A stretch of 39,848 nucleotides of DNA from a virus. A model generated the notes under the pieces. That model was not told the origin of the DNA. It did no database searches and was given only the letters and a program-made list of their open reading frames with translations. The position numbers and the translations under genes are program-made. The stretch lies in the IMG/VR virus record IMGVR_UViG_3300022908_000069, positions 1-39,848 of that record; one strand, written 5' to 3'. Within the stretch, counting starts at the first letter, position 1; every line of letters starts with the position of its first letter. Below, one piece after another: positions 27,586 through 34,255 of this stretch.

Positions 27586-28097
27586 GTGTTGCTCTCCACG
27601 AGCTGGGCATGCCAGCGTTCGATGCGCTCGACGTAGCCGATCGTCTGCGCGGCATTGATGGCGCCCGTTATTCCCGGAAGCGCCGCGATGATGGTTGCGT
27701 AGTCGTTGGCGTTATTCGCCTTGCGCTGCGCGGCAATGATTCGTCCAGATCCAGCGTTGTAGGACGCTTGAGCGAGCCGGCGGCGATCATCTTCGGTGCG
27801 CGGCTGAGCCCACCAAATGCGGCGCCTGCTGGCCATGTAGTAGGCCGCCGCAGGAATCGCATATACGGGCTCGAACGCGGTGGCGGTCGGCGGGAACTTG
27901 AGCTCACGGACCATCTGAGCCCAGGTACCGGGCATGAACTGCGCGATGCCGCGCGCGCCCACCGCAGATATTGCTTCCGGATCAAGCATGGACTCGGTCA
28001 GTAGCTGCGCCTTCAGCCACCGCCAATCCCATTCAGGCAAATACTTCTCCGCCGCCGCGGAGATCATTTCATCGTAGGCGGCGGAGACAATGGCCAT
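27582..28097 (-). CDS. Endolysin: SLT-type lytic transglycosylase
   Basis: 171 residues from the ATG at 28097; the frame is open further upstream without a good start. The soluble lytic transglycosylase fold is clear: catalytic Glu35 in LLTESMLDP, the AVGARGIAQFMPGTW motif at about 45-59, and the YNAGSGRI motif around 125-132. It cleaves the MurNAc-GlcNAc bond non-hydrolytically. No signal peptide, so export depends on the holin encoded next. Substitutes for a lysozyme or amidase in the lysis cassette. Confidence 0.9.
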   Translation of the reverse strand: MAIVSAAYDEMISAAAEKYLPEWDWRWLKAQLLTESMLDPEAISAVGARGIAQFMPGTWAQMVRELKFPPTATAFEPVYAIPAAAYYMASRRRIWWAQPRTEDDRRRLAQASYNAGSGRIIAAQRKANNANDYATIIAALPGITGAINAAQTIGYVERIERWHAQLVESNT

Positions 28098-28101
28098 TGG
28101 G

Positions 28102-28329
28102 TCACTCGACCGGCGTGAGATCGACGTAGAACTGCTTGCCGGGCTCGATCTGGGCAAGTACGGCCGGATTCGTGCAGCCGAACGTAAACGAACCGCTCGG
28201 CGTGTACTTCGTGAACACGGCGTCTTCCGGAATGCCCTTGACGTCGCACACGGGCACCAGATGGATCTCGGCGCTCTCCTTCGAGAACGCCTTGACCGAC
28301 TGGACTGTGAACTTGCAACGGATGGCCAT
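28102..28329 (-). CDS. Small beta-rich phage protein of unknown function
   Basis: 75 residues, MAIRCKFTVQSVKAF to YVDLTPVE. The alternating strand pattern with KYTPSGSFTFGCTNPAV in the second half is seen in small proteins of several siphophages near the lysis or tail genes, without an assigned role. It resembles a mini beta barrel. 4 nt upstream of the endolysin gene. Confidence 0.65.
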   Translation of the reverse strand: MAIRCKFTVQSVKAFSKESAEIHLVPVCDVKGIPEDAVFTKYTPSGSFTFGCTNPAVLAQIEPGKQFYVDLTPVE

Positions 28330-28331
28330 GA

Positions 28332-28697
28332 TTACGGACTCGGCGCGGCCGGCGTGTTCGCCGCAACAGCGTTCGCCAGTTCGGTGTTGTTCGAACCGAG
28401 CTGATCGCTGAGCGCCTGGACCTGCGACCAATCCTGACCGGCGATGGCCTGGTCGAGAAGAGATTTCAGGTTGCCGAGCAGCACAACGGCGGAGCGTTCG
28501 ACGGTGGTGTTCTCCGCAACATTGGCGGTCAGGGAATCGATAGCGGGCATGACAATCTCCTTCAGATATTTCAGGGTGGCTTGATTGCTCGGTACGCAGG
28601 GCTTTTCGCTGCCGGCGCGCTGAGACATGGTGAAAACACAAAAGGCGACCGTCTGCGCCGCGAGGACCACGGCACAGATCGGGAGGAAGACATTCAT
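28332..28697 (-). CDS. Small helical protein with optional N-terminal membrane anchor
   Basis: 121 residues from the ATG at 28697, 2 nt after the upstream stop. Residues 1-24 form a transmembrane helix, followed by a polar linker. The domain beginning at Met50 (MPAIDSLTANVAENTTVERS) matches a common type of small phage protein that usually starts at exactly this methionine, and here ATG 28550 has its own strong ribosome site. The same frame may therefore give a 121-residue membrane form and a 72-residue soluble form. The domain is a helical hairpin rich in Leu, Ala, Asn and Thr. Its function is unknown. Confidence 0.6.
   Translation of the reverse strand: MNVFLPICAVVLAAQTVAFCVFTMSQRAGSEKPCVPSNQATLKYLKEIVMPAIDSLTANVAENTTVERSAVVLLGNLKSLLDQAIAGQDWSQVQALSDQLGSNNTELANAVAANTPAAPSP
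28551..28560 (-). promoter_or_regulatory. Internal ribosome binding site for the 72-residue form
   Basis: On the minus strand GGAG at 28560-28557 lies 6 nt before the in-frame ATG at 28550. No comparable site precedes the outer start at 28697. Confidence 0.6.
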
Positions 28698-28699
28698 GG

Positions 28700-28993
28700 T
28701 CAGCGCCGGCGGGACTGCTGTTCGAGATCGAGAATTCGGCGCTCGTGCTCTTCGAGGCGGACCTCGACCTTCGCCATCGTGCGCGCCATTGTCGGCACGT
28801 CCGCAAGCTGCGATCGGATGTCGCGAAGGTCTCCGCTCATGGTGACCATCTGCGCCTGCAGGACTGCATTCGCCTTACCCTGATCGGTCGTGCTCGACGC
28901 GAGCCAGATGACGCCAACAAGGATCAGCCCTTCAAGAACTGTGCGGAAGGATTGCAAGCTGGTGCTTTGTGCCACGGGCTGAGCCTCCGGCAT
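28700..28993 (-). CDS. Membrane protein with coiled coil, possible inner-membrane spanin
   Basis: 97 residues starting MPEAQPVAQSTSLQS. One transmembrane helix (about 22-37, LEGLILVGVIWLASS) is followed by about 55 residues of heptad-like coiled coil ending EHERRILDLEQQSRRR. A single N-terminal helix plus a long coiled coil is the design of Rz-type inner-membrane spanins, and no other such gene is present in the lysis cassette, although it is separated from the lipoprotein gene by four genes. Alternatively a holin-like or structural membrane protein. First gene of the late operon after the Q-like regulator. Confidence 0.55.
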   Translation of the reverse strand: MPEAQPVAQSTSLQSFRTVLEGLILVGVIWLASSTTDQGKANAVLQAQMVTMSGDLRDIRSQLADVPTMARTMAKVEVRLEEHERRILDLEQQSRRR

Positions 28994-29023
28994 TGATTTA
29001 TCCCCGTGTTGGATAGGTGATCC

Positions 29024-29350
29024 ATGTACAAAAAAACGCCGCAGCGGGCTAAATGGGTACGACCGTGGAGCGAATCGACAATGGCCCGAAAGTTGCTTGA
29101 TCAAAGCTCCACAAACGGGAAAAGTGACATGACCATCCAAGAACAGCTTGAAGCGGAGAGAGACACACTCCTTCACGAGTGCATTGACCTCGGAAACCAG
29201 CTCCAAACGGAAAAAGATCCAGATCGAAGACAGCGACTGCAGCGTGAAATCGACAGGAAGCAACATCGCCGCAACGAGATCCAAAATGCCATCTTTCGCA
29301 GCACCATTGATCAAGCCACAGTGCCGACACCGGATGGCACTCGACTCTGA
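29024..29350 (+). CDS. Lone + strand coiled-coil protein in the late leader
   Basis: 108 residues, with AGGTGA 5 nt before the ATG at 29024; a shorter form could start at 29129. The second half (TIQEQLEAERDTLLHECI to RRNEIQNAI) is a strongly charged coiled coil. It points against all surrounding genes and has lower GC than its neighbours. It ends 12 nt before a strong hairpin that can serve as its terminator. This is the layout of a moron: an independent gene expressed in the lysogen. No family recognised; DNA- or protein-binding by the coiled coil is possible but unproven. Confidence 0.55.
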   Translation: MYKKTPQRAKWVRPWSESTMARKLLDQSSTNGKSDMTIQEQLEAERDTLLHECIDLGNQLQTEKDPDRRQRLQREIDRKQHRRNEIQNAIFRSTIDQATVPTPDGTRL

Positions 29351-29362
29351 TCCAGAAATGAA

Positions 29363-29387
29363 AAACCCGGCTTTCGAGGCCGGGTTT
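29363..29387 (-). terminator. Hairpin terminator between Q-like gene and lysis genes (tR'-like)
   Basis: Stem of 6 GC pairs (29379-29384 with 29366-29371) extended by three A-T pairs, loop 29372-29378. Minus-strand 3' side runs into TTTTT, plus-strand side into TTT. It can act in both directions: ending the + strand gene at 29350, and stopping leftward late transcription unless antiterminated. Confidence 0.75.
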
Positions 29388-29491
29388 GGGGATTCGGGAG
29401 TGTTTGGCAGGATGCCGGAAATTTACTTCATTCCCGGGGGAAAAGTGCGCACGTTTTTTCGAGGGTCGGAGGCATTTCAGGTTTCGTTCAC

Positions 29492-30007
29492 TTATCCGAC
29501 GATCTGTGAGCGGCCAGCAAAGAGTCCCAACAGCCATGAATGTGCAAGTTCGAGTTCAGTGCGGTAGCTCCTCGCAGACAGCTGTGTGCCGAGCACCTCA
29601 TTTGCCAGATTGACCTTGAGCGTCCGGTCGATGCTCCCATTGCAATATTCCATCCGAAGTATCACGGCCTGCGTTGCGTTGGACCGGTACAGATCGATCA
29701 CAGCGAGTTCGACGGCTTCAGCCGCGGCCGGAATAGCCATAGGCTTGATGCCGTTTTTGCTCTTCGCTCCATAGCAAACGATCTTGGGCGCGAGTTCGCG
29801 TTTCAGCTTCCCGTCAACGTCGCGATATGTTCGGTACTTCGGTGCTCGCCTGCGTGTCTGTCGGTCGTAGCGCGTCGATGGCGCCCCGCTGACGAGCGGA
29901 TGCACCGAGGCACGATCTTGCACCTCGTCGTCACCGTCTACGGCGACACCGACGCCGAAGACACGTCCCCAATGGTGGAGCTGTCGTTTCAAGTCGCCGA
30001 ATTGCAT
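29492..30007 (-). CDS. Q-like late antiterminator
   Basis: 171 residues. The N-terminus MQFGDLKRQLHHWGRVF and the C-terminal region (AVELAVIDLYRSNATQAVIL, then EYCNGSID and a final AHSWLLGLF) follow the architecture of phage Q/ArpU-type late regulators, whose C-terminal half resembles a sigma region 4 helix-turn-helix. The gene is the last of the replication operon, and the late genes start some 500 nt further on behind a hairpin terminator, exactly as Q, pR' and tR' are arranged in lambda. The residue-level identity of the family is not certain. Overlaps its upstream neighbour by 19 nt. Confidence 0.6.
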   Translation of the reverse strand: MQFGDLKRQLHHWGRVFGVGVAVDGDDEVQDRASVHPLVSGAPSTRYDRQTRRRAPKYRTYRDVDGKLKRELAPKIVCYGAKSKNGIKPMAIPAAAEAVELAVIDLYRSNATQAVILRMEYCNGSIDRTLKVNLANEVLGTQLSARSYRTELELAHSWLLGLFAGRSQIVG

Positions 30008-30258
30008 GCGAGCTCCTGCGCGCGCTGGTCGAGGTCTTCAAATATGTCCAAGGCGCGGGAGCCCATCGCGTACGTGCCCACGATCAAGCCTGCCGCGTCG
30101 TCGTAAATTTTCTTTGCCTGGTCGGATCGCGTATGCGCGCAGCAGATCGCTCCGCCGCCGTTGACCCACACGACCATGCCGTCAACGGCGCATGCCCTGC
30201 GCTGGATGACGATGGCCAGTCGCTTGAGGTTCCCTTTGATCTCACCGACAACCATCAC
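29989..30258 (-). CDS. Small protein of unknown function upstream of the Q-like gene
   Basis: 89 residues from the first of two ATGs (the second at 30255 is possible). Contains RLAIVIQRRACAVDGMVVWV and a helical end (ALDIFEDLDQRAQELACNS), with three cysteines. No membrane segment. The start overlaps the upstream stop (ATGA at 30255-30258) and its end overlaps the Q-like gene. Unrecognised; comparable in size and place to lambda nin-region genes. Confidence 0.6.
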   Translation of the reverse strand: MMVVGEIKGNLKRLAIVIQRRACAVDGMVVWVNGGGAICCAHTRSDQAKKIYDDAAGLIVGTYAMGSRALDIFEDLDQRAQELACNSAT

Positions 30259-30464
30259 ATCGCTGTCCTAGCTATCACTGCTTCACGCTTCGGCGGGGTC
30301 ACCTTCCTGGGTATTCCTCGTGGCGCGTGCGCGGGGTCGGCGGGCTCGACGGTGACCTTCACGCAACCGCGTGCAAGGATCATCGCGCGCGCTTCGCGGT
30401 TCGCGTCTACGAGCACGCGCACCAGTTCAAAAAAAGATGTCGCGTAGTACGTGAAGGCTTTCAT
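30255..30464 (-). CDS. Small protein following the DnaB-like helicase
   Basis: 69 residues, MKAFTYYATSFFELVRVLVD onward. The N-terminal half is helical; the C-terminal half is basic and proline-containing (PRGIPRKVTPPKRE). The start overlaps the helicase stop (ATGA at 30461-30464). No family recognised. The basic tail suggests nucleic acid contact, as speculation only. Confidence 0.6.
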   Translation of the reverse strand: MKAFTYYATSFFELVRVLVDANREARAMILARGCVKVTVEPADPAHAPRGIPRKVTPPKREAVIARTAM

Positions 30465-31873
30465 CGTGGCTTCCAGCTCGAACGGGGTTTCGGTGGTGTC
30501 TCGGGTTCCGCGGGTGGGTGCGGGAGGGGGCCATCCCAGTCCACCATCCGCATGCGGTCGAAGCGGTTCGCCAGGTGGATCGTTTCGCCGAGACGTAGGT
30601 TTCGGCCCTTGGCGGGGATCAGCTCAATCACACCCTTCAGGTGCGTCTTGCGATCGATCGTGTCGTAGTAGTCCTCGCGATGGAGGAACAGAATCACGTC
30701 GGCTTTCTGCTCGATGTCGCCGGACTCGCGCAGGTCCAACATGATCGGGCGCTTGTCCGAGCGCTGGCCGAGGTTACGGTTCAACTGCGCCAGCAGTACC
30801 ACGGGGCATCCGAGCTCTTTCGCGAGCGTCTTGGCACCGCCGGCAGCTCGGCCAATCTCCATGCGCGCGCGCTGCGGATCGCCGCTGCCGAAGTCCATGT
30901 CGTGCAGGTGATCGATCACGATCAGACGGATCGGCGAGTGTTGGTGCTCCCGACGCGCGCGGGCCATCAGCTGCTCTATCTTCAGGTACGGCGTGTCGTC
31001 GACGAGCAGCGGAGCCTTGAGCAGGTCCGACGTGATCGTCGTCATCCGCCCCCAGTATTCGTTGTCGTCGGGATTGTCTTTGTCCGGTTGCTCGACCCAG
31101 TCGAATGGGATGTTTCCGAACGCCGCGCAGGAGCGCGCGAGAAATTCTTCTTCCGAACCCTCGATCGCGAACAGAGCAGCGCGCTTGCCGTCCAACGCCG
31201 TTGCCGTGACCAGTTGCCCGCCGAATACCGACTTACCCATCGATGGTCGCGCGCCGACGACGTACAACAGCCCGTCCCGCAGGCCCTTCGTGAACGTGTT
31301 CAACCCTTCCCACGGCGTGGCGAGTCCGAGCAGCCGTTCCCCGCTTTCGTAGCGGCGATTCATCTCGGCAAAGAGCCGTTTGATACCGGGCTTCACACCG
31401 TGCAGTCCGGCGCGCGAGCGTGTCGCGACCATTGAAGACAGCTTCTGCGTTGCCACCGCGACGAGATCACCCGACGACTTGCCGGGCTTGAGGGCAGCGC
31501 CGGCTAAACCCGTTCCGATGTCGCAGAGCACGCGGAGCCGCGATTTCTCGACGACGATCTCGGCCCAGGCGGTGATGTTCGCGGCGCTCGGCGTGTTTCC
31601 AGCGAGCTCGAGCACGTAGGCGCCAGATACGAACTCGTCCATCCCCTGCTCCTTCATCCATTCGCACATCGTTACCGCGTCGCTGGCCTCGCTCTTTCCG
31701 GCAAGTTCGCTGAAGGCGCGGAAGATCACGCGATGGTCCCTGCGGTAAAAGTCGTCTTCGACCAGCCAGTCTGCGACCTTCGAAAACGAAGCCGGGTGGA
31801 GCATCAGGCCGCCGAGCACGGCCTGCTCGGCTTCGTTCGAATGCGGCGCCACGAGCAAATGTTCGGTGCTCAT
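30461..31873 (-). CDS. dnaB: Replicative DNA helicase, DnaB family
   Basis: 470 residues with the two DnaB domains. The N-terminal helical domain begins HSNEAEQAVLGGLMLHPASF. The RecA-like ATPase has Walker A GARPSMGKS at 207-215, Walker B within RLIVIDHLHDM at about 307-317, and the LRESGDIEQKADVILFLHRE segment near 390 that is diagnostic of DnaB. Unwinds DNA at the phage fork as a hexamer. Its start overlaps the upstream initiator gene by 4 nt (ATGA), the usual initiator-helicase pair. A self-encoded helicase removes the need to steal host DnaB. Confidence 0.95.
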   Translation of the reverse strand: MSTEHLLVAPHSNEAEQAVLGGLMLHPASFSKVADWLVEDDFYRRDHRVIFRAFSELAGKSEASDAVTMCEWMKEQGMDEFVSGAYVLELAGNTPSAANITAWAEIVVEKSRLRVLCDIGTGLAGAALKPGKSSGDLVAVATQKLSSMVATRSRAGLHGVKPGIKRLFAEMNRRYESGERLLGLATPWEGLNTFTKGLRDGLLYVVGARPSMGKSVFGGQLVTATALDGKRAALFAIEGSEEEFLARSCAAFGNIPFDWVEQPDKDNPDDNEYWGRMTTITSDLLKAPLLVDDTPYLKIEQLMARARREHQHSPIRLIVIDHLHDMDFGSGDPQRARMEIGRAAGGAKTLAKELGCPVVLLAQLNRNLGQRSDKRPIMLDLRESGDIEQKADVILFLHREDYYDTIDRKTHLKGVIELIPAKGRNLRLGETIHLANRFDRMRMVDWDGPLPHPPAEPETPPKPRSSWKPR

Positions 31874-32838
31874 GCGACGTCCGAGATGGCCTTGTCGAAC
31901 ACGGCGGTCATCCGATCCGCACGCGTCAGCAGCTCGAAATCGGGCACGTAGTTCTGGTGATCACGGCTGCCGGCCACGTCGCCGCGCAGCCACGGGTCGG
32001 CGTCGCACGCGGTGAAATAGTCGGTCCAGAACTTGGCCGGGATCTGCCGATCGAAATCTTCGTACTGCCGTTTGGAGATTTCTCGTGCGACGTCGAGGCA
32101 GCGCTTGACCTGTTTCGCGCGCACCTCGTTGACCAAATGCACCGCGGCGAGCTTGCCGTTCGGCTTGCCAAGGACCGCGTTGTACGCCGTGACGGCGTCG
32201 GCGGTCACCTGCGCCAGGCGCTTCGCCCGGGTCTCGTCGAGACTCGTCGGTGGAAGCTGCGCCGGGGCGTCGGCTGCCGGTTCGATCGGCGGATCGATAC
32301 CGGGCGGTTCCTGAATCGGATCGTCCAACTCGGGCCCGTCCGCCGCTTGCGGTGGACGTGCTTGTGTCTTTTGCTTTTGCTCTTTCTCCTCTTCTCTCCT
32401 CTCCTCTCCTCTAGGCGTGACATGGTGTGACATTTGGTTGTCACGCCGTTCTTGCTCAGCCGCCGCCATGTCACGCTCGCGCTGTGCGCGCTTTCGATCG
32501 GTCGATTTCGGATCCTCGCGTTCGCGCTTCGGCTGGCGTTTTTCCCATGCAGTCAGTCGGTTATCGTCGAGCGTCTTACCCTGCATCGCGACCCGAATGC
32601 CAGCGACGTGCGCCTCGTCGAGTTCGAGCAGCACCCCGATGTCCTCATCGCACCATCCCTGCAGTTGACCCCGAGGATTGGCCTGCGAAGCACACTCGAC
32701 CATGCACGACCAGACCGCGAGAACTTCGGCAACCGTGACATGGCGTGACATGGCGTGACGCGCGCGCGTCGCCACAATTCGCCATTTCGGATCATTGACC
32801 GTTCCGTGGTGCCAGCGAAACCAATGCTCAGTTGCCAT
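31870..32838 (-). CDS. O-like replication initiator protein
   Basis: 322 residues. The N-terminus EHWFRWHHGTVNDPKWRIVA to CDEDIGVLLELDE is the winged-helix-like domain of phage replication proteins and primosome components. The middle (about 105-215) is highly charged and low complexity (many Arg, Glu, Lys, Gln, then Pro). The C-terminal 100 residues contain EISKRQYEDFDRQIPAKFW and are expected to contact the helicase encoded next. As in lambda O, the middle of the gene contains direct repeats and an unusual purine/pyrimidine tract that may be the origin. Coupled to the helicase gene by ATGA. Confidence 0.75.
   Translation of the reverse strand: MATEHWFRWHHGTVNDPKWRIVATRARHAMSRHVTVAEVLAVWSCMVECASQANPRGQLQGWCDEDIGVLLELDEAHVAGIRVAMQGKTLDDNRLTAWEKRQPKREREDPKSTDRKRAQRERDMAAAEQERRDNQMSHHVTPRGEERREEEKEQKQKTQARPPQAADGPELDDPIQEPPGIDPPIEPAADAPAQLPPTSLDETRAKRLAQVTADAVTAYNAVLGKPNGKLAAVHLVNEVRAKQVKRCLDVAREISKRQYEDFDRQIPAKFWTDYFTACDADPWLRGDVAGSRDHQNYVPDFELLTRADRMTAVFDKAISDVA
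32380..32412. repeat. 33-nt homopyrimidine tract (CTCCT repeats)
   Basis: Uninterrupted C/T run on the + strand (purine on the coding strand) with several CTCCT units, inside the initiator gene and only 4 nt from the GTGACAT repeats. Such tracts can form triplex structures and often lie near origins; here it also encodes the Arg/Glu-rich linker. Confidence 0.7.
32417..32474. repeat. GTGACAT repeat cluster A (iteron-like)
   Basis: Direct GTGACAT copies at 32417-32423 and 32427-32433 (10-nt period), an inverted GTCAC near 32440, and an inverted ATGTCAC at 32468-32474. Same motif as the cluster 300 nt away at 32735-32760. Confidence 0.55.
32735..32760. repeat. GTGACATGGC repeat cluster B (iteron-like)
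   Basis: Two perfect tandem copies of GTGACATGGC (32735-32744, 32745-32754) plus a partial third (GTGACG, 32755-32760). The helical-phase spacing of 10 nt fits binding of initiator subunits on one face. It overlaps the coding sequence, where it gives the repeated residues RH.MSRH. Confidence 0.6.
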
Positions 32839-32843
32839 CGTGA

Positions 32844-32918
32844 CTACCTCGTCACGACGCTACTGATACGCACGCCGGTGCGTGCGGTCTCGCGAGGAAA
32901 AATGCTGGCCTTGCTCAT
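32844..32918 (-). CDS. 24-codon leader ORF upstream of the replication initiator
   Basis: Starts MSKASIFPRE and ends VVTR, with GGAG 6 nt before its ATG (32918); its TAG lies 5 nt before the initiator ATG at 32838. The ribosome site is better than that of the initiator itself, so ribosomes may be delivered by translational coupling. The peptide is basic and non-hydrophobic; it may be a leader peptide without a separate function, or a very small protein. Confidence 0.45.
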   Translation of the reverse strand: MSKASIFPRETARTGVRISSVVTR

Positions 32919-32976
32919 GCGTTCTCCAAGGGGTGCTCCGAAGTAAGACGCAACCGCCGCCGGGAGCGCGGTATTC

Positions 32977-32997
32977 CTTCCGGGAGCTACCCGGAAG
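32977..32997. promoter_or_regulatory. Perfect stem-loop in the replication gene leader
   Basis: CTTCCGGG (32977-32984) and CCCGGAAG (32990-32997) form an uninterrupted 8-bp stem with a 5-nt loop. No T tract follows on either strand, so it is not an intrinsic terminator. It lies in the 226-nt region between the small gene ending at 33065 and the initiator, and could be an mRNA processing or protein-binding site. Confidence 0.5.
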
Positions 32998-33064
32998 TAG
33001 GCGGTGCGTGCACTGGTTGCGCCGAGGCGCGAATGTCTCCCTCCCCCGGGGTAGTGCGGTGCGT

Positions 33065-33517
33065 CTACCGAGCGCCGTCTCCCTGTGCGTTCAGGTGTTG
33101 AATCACCACGACCGCAACGTCGTAGAGCGTTTCCTTGGTGACCCAGGTCTTTTCCGCGAGCTGTCGAATCCAGAACGCCAAGCCGCCGGCACCATCGAAG
33201 ATCCTGCGGTCGATCTCGTAGACCTGACCGGGTCGGTTCGGATCGAGCACGTCGACACCTGCGCCACCCTCAGCGATCCGGGCGCGTAGTCCGGTTGCAC
33301 TAGCTCGGCGAAAGCCGCCGTCAGACCGCGCCGCCTTGCGGCTCAGGATTTCGCGCAGTACCGCATCGATCACGCCGTGCTTCTCGGCGATGTCGACGAT
33401 CGAAACGGCATCCGCAAGATACATGCCTCCCTCGCCTGCTGTGGCGGCAAACGAAGGCGGCGCCGGCGCGGCGGAGTGATCCGCGCCGGTCGAAACTATG
33501 CGGTCGGTATCGCTCAC
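33065..33517 (-). CDS. Phage protein of unknown function between CII and replication genes
   Basis: 150 residues from a GTG that overlaps the stop of the CII-like gene (GTGA at 33514-33517). After a Ser/Ala/Pro-rich stretch, a helical region (ADAVSIVDIAEKHGVIDAVL) and a basic section (RKAARSDGGFRRAS) lead into a compact C-terminal domain ending DVAVVVIQHLNAQG. No recognised family. Its place between the CII-like regulator and replication genes suggests an early regulatory or replication-accessory role. Confidence 0.6.
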   Translation of the reverse strand: MSDTDRIVSTGADHSAAPAPPSFAATAGEGGMYLADAVSIVDIAEKHGVIDAVLREILSRKAARSDGGFRRASATGLRARIAEGGAGVDVLDPNRPGQVYEIDRRIFDGAGGLAFWIRQLAEKTWVTKETLYDVAVVVIQHLNAQGDGAR

Positions 33518-33969
33518 GCTGCCACCAGCGCACGTTTGCCTGACATCGCCGTCAGGCTTCCCAGCCAAGTCATGATTGCTTCCTGGTGGCTCAGTCCGAT
33601 GCTCTCGATCAACCGAAGTTCGTTTGCCGAGATCACGCCATCAGAGAGTGCGTCTTGCACGGCCTGCGCGAGCGCGCCTTGCGTCGAGCTGGCGCGGAGC
33701 ATGCTTTCGACGAAGCCGCCCGGCACTGCTGGCACCTCGACCTTCCGCAGTACGCATCCGAGCTCAGCTGCGGCGGCTTGCATCGTGCTGAGGTCGTTCG
33801 TCACGCTGCAGATCAGGATGGCTTCTTCCAGCCCGAGCTTGTGCGTGGTCGTGTTCGGATTGACCTTCGATCGCAGCACTGCCGGCGACATGCCTATGCG
33901 CACGCCCAAGGCTTCACTGCCGCCTGGATAATCCTTCACGGTCTTGTGTGCTGCGTCGATTGCGTTCAT
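33514..33969 (-). CDS. CII-family phage transcriptional regulator
   Basis: 151 residues from the ATG at 33969; upstream the frame runs open but there it overlaps a structured leader. The N-terminal helix-turn-helix region (YPGGSEALGVRIGMSPAVLR, about 14-33) followed by NTTTHKLGLEEAILICSVTN matches the phage CII/CP76-type regulator family. The C-terminal helical part ends in LGSLTAMSGKRALVAA. In related phages it controls the lysis-lysogeny decision or early genes. Its own expression may be attenuated by a hairpin in the 5' leader (34040-34073). Confidence 0.8.
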   Translation of the reverse strand: MNAIDAAHKTVKDYPGGSEALGVRIGMSPAVLRSKVNPNTTTHKLGLEEAILICSVTNDLSTMQAAAAELGCVLRKVEVPAVPGGFVESMLRASSTQGALAQAVQDALSDGVISANELRLIESIGLSHQEAIMTWLGSLTAMSGKRALVAA

Positions 33970-34232
33970 GCCGACCCTTGTTGAACGGTGATTGCGAAAC
34001 GTCCTGCCGCTACCGTTGCGGCCATGGACACGAATGAACAAAAAGCCCGCGCGCCAGCTCTCGCTCTCGCGGCCCTGTGGTTTGCGGGTCGGCGCCCCGC
34101 GAGCAAACGCCGGAAAGAAAGGCGCTGCCCGCACGCGGTCGGAGACGCGCCGGACAGCGATTCGCGCGAATGGGGAGAACGCGCGAATGAGGTCGCGGTC
34201 TCCGTCGTATGCTGTGGGTACTTGACGTCCAC
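33970..34232 (-). ncRNA. Possible structured leader RNA upstream of the CII-like gene (C4-like)
   Basis: About 260 nt without a convincing gene on the minus strand between Cro-like and CII-like genes. It is densely self-complementary: a hairpin around 34084-34106 (GCGGG with CCCGC), two direct GCGCGAAT copies at 34163-34170 and 34180-34187 on the + strand, and a GC hairpin followed by TTTTT (34040-34073). The minus sequence is of the type found before icd/ant-like genes in other phages, where C4 antisense RNA controls premature termination. Resemblance is by memory of pattern only and not verified. Confidence 0.3.
34040..34073 (-). terminator. Attenuator-like hairpin in the CII leader
   Basis: Minus strand: CGCGGC segment (34073-34068) pairs with GCGGGC (34050-34045) allowing one bulge, with a 17-nt loop region, then five T (34044 to 34040). 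It would stop transcription about 70 nt before the CII-like start codon unless the fold is altered. Confidence 0.4.
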
Positions 34233-34255
34233 AACTCAGACCTTTGGAGACCGCG

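Noticed and set aside
29388-29491. Late promoter between the Q-like gene and the hairpin
   Set aside because: A promoter is expected here but I could not find a -35/-10 pair with acceptable match and spacing; not annotated.
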